Shown one piece after another: positions 5,762 through 10,369 of a DNA stretch of 10,369 nucleotides (position 1 is the stretch's first letter; each line of letters opens with the position of its first letter). The notes beneath the pieces are model-generated. The model was not told where the DNA came from. It searched no databases and saw nothing but the letters and a program-made list of their open reading frames with translations. The stretch comes from an uncultured Collinsella sp. (GTDB taxonomy: Bacteria; Actinomycetota; Coriobacteriia; Coriobacteriales; Coriobacteriaceae). The DNA is taken from positions 1 to 10,369 of the forward strand of contig UROA01000071.1 in the NCBI GenBank assembly GCA_900549355.1, written 5' to 3'. The translations under genes and the position numbers were made by a program.

Positions 5762-6910
5762 TTAATCGAGGATATCGTCGAGGGCACTCTTGATACGGTC
5801 GGTCACCGACTTCTTACCGGAAGCGACGTCATCACCCATCTCATCGGCAAAAGCACGGAGCAGCTCGCGTTGCTTATTGGAAAGATTGGTGGGAACGACC
5901 ACGCGCAGCTGCACGATCAGGCGGCCACGCGAACCGCCACCGCCAATGCGCGGCATGCCGTAATTATTGACGCTCACGGTGTCGCCGTACTGGGCGCCGG
6001 CGGGAACCGTCACCTTAACGACCTCGTCGGGCATAATGCCCTCGACCTCGATCTCGCAGCCGAGCGCAGCCTGAGCAATCGAGATATCGCTCACGAGGTA
6101 CAGGTCGTCACCGTTGCGCTTAAAGCGCTCATGGTCGGCAACGCGCACGTTGACAATCAGGTCGCCCGAAGGCTCGCCGCGAAGGCCGGCCTCGCCAAAG
6201 CCGCTCACGCGCAGCTGACGACCGGTAGAAACGCCAGCGGGAATATCGATGTCGATCTTTTCGTGCGAAGGCGTGCGGCCCTGACCGTCGCAGGTCTCGC
6301 AGGGATGGTCGATAACCGTGCCCTCACCATGGCAGTCGGGGCAAGGCGAAGAGGACTGAACCTGGCCCAGGAACGAACGCTGAACCGTCGTGACGTAGCC
6401 CGTACCGTGGCAGCGGCTGCACTGCTTTTCCTGTGCGCCCTCGGCCCTACCGGTGCCATTGCAGTCCTCGCAAGGAGCAAGGCGGTCATAGCTGATCGTC
6501 TTTTTGCAGCCGAGCGCCGCCTCCTCAAGGGTCACCGAAAGCGAGATGGCCATGTCACGTCCGCGACGACGCTCACGACGGCTGCGGGCGCCACCGCCGG
6601 CACCGCCGCCAAAGAACGACGAGAACAAGTCGTCCATGCCCATGCCACCAAAGATATCGTTGATATCGACGTAGCCCGAACCACCAGGGCCGTCGGCGGT
6701 GCCGTAACGGTCGTAGTTAGCACGCTTCTGCTCGTCGGAAAGAACGGAATAGGCCTCGTTGAGTTCCTTGAACTTGGCCTCGGCCTCGGGGTCGTCCGAA
6801 ACATCCGGGTGTACGGTACGGGCCTTCTTTAGAAACGCGCGCTTAATGGTCCGCGCGTCGGCATCCTTGTCGACGCCAAGTACCTCGTAGTAATCCCTAT
6901 TTTCCGACAC
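5762..6910 (-). CDS. dnaJ: Chaperone protein DnaJ (canonical, full length)
   Basis: DnaJ (Hsp40) delivers unfolded clients to DnaK and stimulates its ATPase. The product is 382 residues, normal for type I DnaJ. It has a J domain (about 5-70) with the HPD triad at 34-36, then a Gly/Phe linker (about 74-110; DIFGGMGMDDLFSSFFGGG). Four CxxCxGxG zinc-finger repeats follow, with cysteines at 147/150, 164/167, 190/193 and 204/207. The two substrate-binding domains and a dimerisation tail run to the end. The start is GTG at 6910-6908: GGAAGGA at 6924-6918 gives a seven-base spacer, and MSENRDYYEVLGV matches the family. The longer open frame upstream has no family match. No dnaK, grpE, hrcA or CIRCE-like operator is visible next to it. 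Confidence 0.95.
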   Translation of the reverse strand: MSENRDYYEVLGVDKDADARTIKRAFLKKARTVHPDVSDDPEAEAKFKELNEAYSVLSDEQKRANYDRYGTADGPGGSGYVDINDIFGGMGMDDLFSSFFGGGAGGGARSRRERRRGRDMAISLSVTLEEAALGCKKTISYDRLAPCEDCNGTGRAEGAQEKQCSRCHGTGYVTTVQRSFLGQVQSSSPCPDCHGEGTVIDHPCETCDGQGRTPSHEKIDIDIPAGVSTGRQLRVSGFGEAGLRGEPSGDLIVNVRVADHERFKRNGDDLYLVSDISIAQAALGCEIEVEGIMPDEVVKVTVPAGAQYGDTVSVNNYGMPRIGGGGSRGRLIVQLRVVVPTNLSNKQRELLRAFADEMGDDVASGKKSVTDRIKSALDDILD

Positions 6911-6991
6911 GACCGAATCCTTCCGACTTTCAATATTGTCACAGTGCGTCCTATACCCATGCAGGGCCGACCGCAAACAGAGGGTTTGATG
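6911..6991 (-). promoter_or_regulatory. Gap between the two dnaJ genes, possible weak promoter
   Basis: These 81 bases separate the stop of the membrane-anchored J protein from the start of dnaJ, a longer gap than most others in the cluster. On the minus strand a TTTGCG hexamer followed 16 bases later by TATAGG could be a weak -35/-10 pair; neither is a strong match. An 8-base palindrome, CAATATTG, lies closer to the start codon. I see no TTAGCACTC-type CIRCE inverted repeat and no terminator with a T-run. Readthrough from upstream remains equally possible. Confidence 0.2.
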
Positions 6992-8095
6992 TTATTGCAT
7001 CCCGTAGGGCAAAAGCATCGCGCGCTGCGAGCAGCTCGCAAACCACACCGACACGAGCGCGAACATGAAGCCGTTGGCAAAACCGTTGGCAAACTGCATC
7101 GCACCGCGCTTCCACCACAGCAGACTACGATGAAGCACACCGTCCGAAAGCACCATAAACAGGCCCATGGTAAACGGAATAAAGCACATCACGGCAAAGG
7201 CCGAGAACACGCCCGAAATGGCCGACAGCACCAAAAACGGCGCCACGATGCCCATCAGGTAAAAACCGGTACGAGCTTTGCCTTCCAAGCGCTCGGCTTC
7301 AACATGGGCGCGGCCGACCAAGTCGCCGCCCGCGGCACCGTTGGTGCCAGCGTGACCCATACCGCTAATGCGGACCTCGTCGCCATCGTGCGTGCCGGCA
7401 GGAAACTCAATCGTCTGCTCGGAGGTCACACGAGTTCGCCCGCTGCCGCCGCAATCGGGACAGGGGTCAGCGACGACCTTGCCGGAACCGCCGCACTCGG
7501 GGCAGACCGACTGGAACGTGCCGGCACCGAACAGGAAGGACAGGTCGACGTCGATGTGGCCGCGGCCGCCACAGCTTGGGCAGGTATGGGCATGCTCGGA
7601 GGAGACAGAACCCGAGCCGCCGCAATGTCCGCACGTATCGAAACGCGTGTAGCGGACGGTCTTGCGGGTACCGCCCTTGGCCTCCTTGGCGTCGAGTTTG
7701 ATATCGACGACCACGTTGGCGCCGTTCTCGGGATTGTAGGCAGCCTGGCCGCGACGCTGCTGGCCCCAGGCGCCACCAAAGGGAAAGCCGCCCTCAAAGG
7801 GATTGCCATAGCCCGTGTTGCCGGCGTAGCCGCCACCATAGGACGAAGCCGTAGGAGCACCGGCAAAGGGATTGCCAGAACGCATGGCGTCGTAGCGCGC
7901 ACGTTTTTGCTCATCCGAAAGCACGGCGTAGGCCTCGGAAACCTCTTTAAACTTTTCCTCGGCACCCGGCTCTTTGTTGACGTCCGGATGGAGCTTGCGG
8001 GCCTTCTGCTGGAAGGCCTTTTGAATATCACGCGAGGTGGCGTCCTTGGAGACACCCAGAATCTCGTAGTAATCTTTTTCGTTCATCGTCGCCAT
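6992..8095 (-). CDS. DnaJ-like type I J protein with C-terminal membrane anchor
   Basis: The 367-residue product starts as a type I DnaJ and ends as a membrane protein. It has a J domain (7-70) with HPD at 36-38 and a Gly/Asn/Phe-rich linker (72-118) with two GNPF motifs. The first strand of substrate-binding domain I is at 127-150. Four zinc-finger repeats have cysteines 155/158, 172/175, 198/201 and 212/215. The rest of domain I runs to about 266. Domain II and the dimerisation tail are missing. Instead three hydrophobic segments (about 278-298, 299-317, 335-354) follow, with a basic loop HRSLLWWKRG between the second and third. That loop fits a cytoplasmic J domain under the positive-inside rule. 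The start is ATG at 8095-8093, supported by AGGAGG at 8110-8105. It presumably recruits DnaK to the membrane, which is inference. I do not recognise the membrane part. Confidence 0.85.
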   Translation of the reverse strand: MATMNEKDYYEILGVSKDATSRDIQKAFQQKARKLHPDVNKEPGAEEKFKEVSEAYAVLSDEQKRARYDAMRSGNPFAGAPTASSYGGGYAGNTGYGNPFEGGFPFGGAWGQQRRGQAAYNPENGANVVVDIKLDAKEAKGGTRKTVRYTRFDTCGHCGGSGSVSSEHAHTCPSCGGRGHIDVDLSFLFGAGTFQSVCPECGGSGKVVADPCPDCGGSGRTRVTSEQTIEFPAGTHDGDEVRISGMGHAGTNGAAGGDLVGRAHVEAERLEGKARTGFYLMGIVAPFLVLSAISGVFSAFAVMCFIPFTMGLFMVLSDGVLHRSLLWWKRGAMQFANGFANGFMFALVSVWFASCSQRAMLLPYGMQ

Positions 8096-8153
8096 GCGCG
8101 GCAACCTCCTGCTCACAGCAGCGTATATATTCCGGTAATTCTACCCGAGCGGC
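8096..8153 (-). promoter_or_regulatory. Leader of the membrane-anchored dnaJ paralogue with possible -10 elements
   Basis: The 58-base gap after hemW holds a strong Shine-Dalgarno AGGAGG at 8110-8105, nine bases before the ATG. TAGAAT (8143-8138) matches five of six positions of a -10 box and lies in the loop and arm of a short inverted repeat, GGTA-GAAT-TACC (8145-8134). A second AT-rich box, TATATA, follows. No good -35 hexamer stands at the right distance from either. A five-base hairpin, CTGCT/AGCAG (8121-8109), touches the 5' edge of the Shine-Dalgarno and could tune translation. All of this is weak and read by eye. Confidence 0.25.
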
Positions 8154-9386
8154 CTAAGCTAGATCCCAAAACAGCTCGAACAGAACATTTCCATCGAGCC
8201 AGCCCAGGTGTGTCGGCGCCAGACGAGCGCGAACGCGGCCCGCGACGACATCTGCAGAGGCGATTGGCCCTGCGTGGGCATCGCCGGACTCAGGCGCCCA
8301 GGCGACAAGACCCAGCTCAAGAGAGCGGTCGCAAGCAGCTGTCAGCTCATCGGCCGGTATGACACGAGCCGCGCGAACCAACAGATCGGACGCGACACCG
8401 CGCGTCATGCGACAAGCGAGCATCAGGTCTTCGGCCGCAGCCTCGCGCTGCGACAGAAATTCGGCCTCGAACGCCATCGCGTCATCGTCACGTTGTACCA
8501 GACGCACGCGATACGAATCGCCTCGAGAAGACACGCCGGGGAACAAACCTGCAAGACGGTCGAAATCCTCGGCGTCGAGCATGCCCGCGGGAGAACGACC
8601 AAGGCCGAGGTAGCCCCATCCGGTCCAGTAGGCAATGTTATGGGCACACTCATGGCCGTCGAGCGCGTAGCTCGCCACCTCATACGGGTGATAGCCGGCG
8701 GCACCCAGGAGTTCGCGTGCCACGTCCATGCAGGCAGCCTGAAAATCCTCATCAGGCACGAGCGACTCGTCGCGGCACGCCATGCGATAGAGCGGTGTGC
8801 CCTCCTCGAGCGTGAGCGGGTAGACCGACACGTGATGCGGAGCCGCCGCCAGCACGCCATCGAGCGTGCGCTTCCAACTCGCCGCGGTCTGCCCGGGAAG
8901 TCCGCACATAAGGTCGCACGACACGTCAAGCCCAGCGTTCTTGACCGTCGCGATGGCGGCGAGCGCCCGATCGGCATCGTGGATACGGCCGATGGCGGTA
9001 AGTTCGGTGTTATCGAGCGTTTGCACGCCCAGAGAGACGCGTGTGACACCAACCTTGGCAAGCGCAGTGGCAAGCTCGGCGGTCAGCGACTCGGGATTGG
9101 CCTCGCAGGTAAACTCAACGGGGGCGCACCACGCACGAATACGCCGCGCCAACTCCACCAGGCGCTCCCCCGCCAGCGACGGCGTACCGCCACCAATATA
9201 GACGGTGCGGATCTGTTCAAGGGCCCCAGCCTTGCCAAAAGCATCGAGGCGCGCGAACAACTGCTCAAAATAGACATCGAGCGCAGCGCTCAGGTCGCAC
9301 GGAGCAAAACTGCGCGAGTCAAAGTCGCAGTACCGGCACTTTTGGGCGCAAAACGGCACGTGCACGTACAGCGCGGTAACGGCCAC
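8154..9386 (-). CDS. hemW: Heme chaperone HemW (radical SAM family, HemN-like)
   Basis: HemW is a radical-SAM protein that binds heme and transfers it to membrane respiratory proteins. It was long misannotated as oxygen-independent coproporphyrinogen III oxidase. The 410-residue product has the cluster motif C13-x3-C17-x2-C20 in PFCAQKCRYCDF. Phe at 22 stands where true HemN carries a fourth cysteine, which favours HemW. Further radical-SAM motifs are GGGTPS at 65-70, EANP at 95-98 and SLGVQ at 118-122. The HemW heme-binding signature HNxxYW is present as H249-N250 to Y253-W254. The start is GTG at 9386-9384, with GGAGG at 9398-9394 inside the end of dusB. HemW beside dnaJ and heat-shock genes is a common Gram-positive arrangement. 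Confidence 0.93.
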   Translation of the reverse strand: MAVTALYVHVPFCAQKCRYCDFDSRSFAPCDLSAALDVYFEQLFARLDAFGKAGALEQIRTVYIGGGTPSLAGERLVELARRIRAWCAPVEFTCEANPESLTAELATALAKVGVTRVSLGVQTLDNTELTAIGRIHDADRALAAIATVKNAGLDVSCDLMCGLPGQTAASWKRTLDGVLAAAPHHVSVYPLTLEEGTPLYRMACRDESLVPDEDFQAACMDVARELLGAAGYHPYEVASYALDGHECAHNIAYWTGWGYLGLGRSPAGMLDAEDFDRLAGLFPGVSSRGDSYRVRLVQRDDDAMAFEAEFLSQREAAAEDLMLACRMTRGVASDLLVRAARVIPADELTAACDRSLELGLVAWAPESGDAHAGPIASADVVAGRVRARLAPTHLGWLDGNVLFELFWDLA

Positions 9387-9388
9387 CC

Positions 9389-10369
9389 TTAAGCCTCCAG
9401 CGGATGAGGGGGCACCGATTCGCCGGCGGCAAGGGCAGCCTCGCAGGCCACCACATCGCGCTCGATCTCATCGACCAGCGCCATAAACTCCTCGTATGTG
9501 GAACAGCGCACAACATGGGCACGCCAAGCGGCAGCATGGGGCATGCCTTTTAAGTACCAGCTTGCGTACGTGCGGGCACGCGACATGAGCGGCAGGAGCT
9601 CATGCGTCAGCGTTAGGTGCTCACGCAGGGCGTCTAGGCGCTCGACGGAGCTGCGCGCCGGCACCGGCGTGCCATCGAGTGCAAGGGCGCGAGCATCGCC
9701 GAACACCCAGGGGTTGCCATAGATACCGCGTGCGATAAACACCGCGCTGGCACTCGAGCCTTGCAGATGCTCAACAGCGTCCTCGGCCGAGAACACATCG
9801 CCCGAACCGATAACGGGAATCTCGACGGCGTCGGCCACCTCATCGACGACCGACCAATCGGCCTGGCCCGTGTAGAGCTGCGTGGCGCAACGACCATGCA
9901 CGGCGACTGCGGCGGCACCGGCGCCTTCGAGCATCTGGGCAAACGTCGCGGCATTACGGTCCTCGGCATAAAAGCCCTTGCGGATCTTTACGGTCACGGG
10001 CACATGCGCCGCGCCCACCGCCGCCTCGACGATCTTCTCGGCCAAATCGGGCGTGCGCATAAGGGCAGAGCCCTCGCCCTTGGTGACAACCTTTCGGGCA
10101 GGACAGGCCATGTTGATATCGATGAGCGACAGGCAATCGCCCACACGCTCCTCGACGGCGGCGACGGCACTCGCAAACTGATCGGGCTTGGAGCCAAAGA
10201 GCTGCACGCAAATCTGCTGCTCCTCGTCGGCCGGCAGTACCAGACGCCACGTTTTGTTGCTGGCATAGGCAAGGCCCGCCACGCTCACCATCTCGCTGTA
10301 CGCAAGGTTGGCACCGCGGCGGCGACACATGATGCGGTAGGCGGGGTCGGTCACGCCCGCCATGGGAGC
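9389..10369 (-). CDS. dusB: tRNA-dihydrouridine synthase DusB, N-terminus cut by window edge
   Basis: Dus enzymes are FMN- and NADPH-dependent reductases that make dihydrouridine in tRNA D loops. The frame is open to the window edge and reads Ala-Pro-Met-Ala-Gly-Val-Thr-Asp there, the family APMAGVTD motif, so the true start lies upstream and ATG at 10363 is internal. Counting from that Met, the FMN-barrel motifs are DINMACPARKV at 82-92 with catalytic C87, KIRKGF at 126-131, VHGR at 155-158, a phosphate-binding IGSGDV at 185-190 and ARGIYGNPW at 211-219. The helical tail has YASWYLKGMPHAAAWR at 266-281. The CPA(R/K)KV form and the TKGEGSALMR stretch fit DusB of Gram-positive bacteria. Its stop lies two bases before hemW, implying co-transcription. 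Confidence 0.93.
   Translation of the reverse strand, partial: APMAGVTDPAYRIMCRRRGANLAYSEMVSVAGLAYASNKTWRLVLPADEEQQICVQLFGSKPDQFASAVAAVEERVGDCLSLIDINMACPARKVVTKGEGSALMRTPDLAEKIVEAAVGAAHVPVTVKIRKGFYAEDRNAATFAQMLEGAGAAAVAVHGRCATQLYTGQADWSVVDEVADAVEIPVIGSGDVFSAEDAVEHLQGSSASAVFIARGIYGNPWVFGDARALALDGTPVPARSSVERLDALREHLTLTHELLPLMSRARTYASWYLKGMPHAAAWRAHVVRCSTYEEFMALVDEIERDVVACEAALAAGESVPPHPLEA

Noticed and set aside
6992..7290. The odd C-terminus of the membrane-anchored J protein as the product of a frameshift in an ordinary dnaJ.
   Set aside because: No remnant of the second substrate-binding domain is apparent in the other frames downstream, and the hydrophobic tail reads as coherent membrane segments with a sensible charge pattern up to a stop codon. 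Replacement fits better than frameshift.
6911..8153. A CIRCE (HrcA) operator upstream of either dnaJ gene.
   Set aside because: No TTAGCACTC-N9-GAGTGCTAA-like inverted repeat is present in either gap; only short 4-5 base repeats are seen.
5549..9392. Three further long plus-strand open frames (5549-6832, 6944-8362, 8208-9392) opposite mtaB/dnaJ, the second dnaJ and hemW.
   Set aside because: Each is a shadow of a well-supported minus-strand gene. Codon bias on the opposite strand of GC-rich coding DNA keeps such frames open; none shows a recognisable domain.
1..10369. CRISPR arrays, insertion sequences, tRNA genes or defence genes.
   Set aside because: Reading both strands by eye showed no regularly spaced direct repeats, no transposase or terminal inverted repeats, and no space free of conserved genes large enough to hold such an element.

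Overview
This window reads as a conserved chromosomal block from a GC-rich Gram-positive bacterium. It is most likely an actinobacterium of the Coriobacteriia, of the Collinsella/Olsenella type. That is an inference from base composition, codons rich in third-position G/C, protein flavour (for example TKAD in place of NKxD in Era) and gene order; no rRNA gene is present to settle it. Every gene lies on the minus strand, so transcription runs from position 10369 down to 1: dusB, hemW, a membrane-anchored dnaJ paralogue, canonical dnaJ, mtaB, phoH, ybeY, dgkA, era, recO, rpsO, pnp. dusB and pnp are cut by the window edges.

Region by region: 10369-8154 holds dusB (tRNA dihydrouridine synthase) and hemW (radical-SAM heme chaperone), only 2 nt apart. 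Next, 8095-5762 holds two J-domain proteins in tandem with short gaps (58 nt before the first, 81 nt between them). The downstream one is an ordinary DnaJ. The upstream one has a J domain, G/F linker, four zinc-finger repeats and one substrate-binding domain, then three predicted membrane segments where the second substrate-binding and dimerisation domains should be. From 5752 to 755, mtaB, phoH, ybeY, dgkA, era and recO are packed with overlaps or gaps of 12 nt or less, which is the signature of one operon. Shine-Dalgarno sites sit on or beside the stop codons of the preceding genes.

After recO comes a 138-nt gap with a candidate promoter and a leader that can fold, then rpsO (ribosomal protein S15), then a strong rho-independent terminator. 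A GC-rich, hairpin-containing leader then precedes pnp (polynucleotide phosphorylase).

The common theme is RNA and ribosome maintenance: tRNA modification (DusB, MtaB), ribosome assembly and rRNA maturation (YbeY, PhoH, Era, S15) and RNA decay (PNPase), with protein folding (DnaJ), heme delivery (HemW), lipid-carrier recycling (DgkA/undecaprenol kinase) and DNA repair (RecO) carried alongside. I saw no mobile element, CRISPR array, tRNA gene or defence system. The observations most worth following up are the membrane-tethered DnaJ, the structured rpsO leader and the acidic N-terminal extension of Era.
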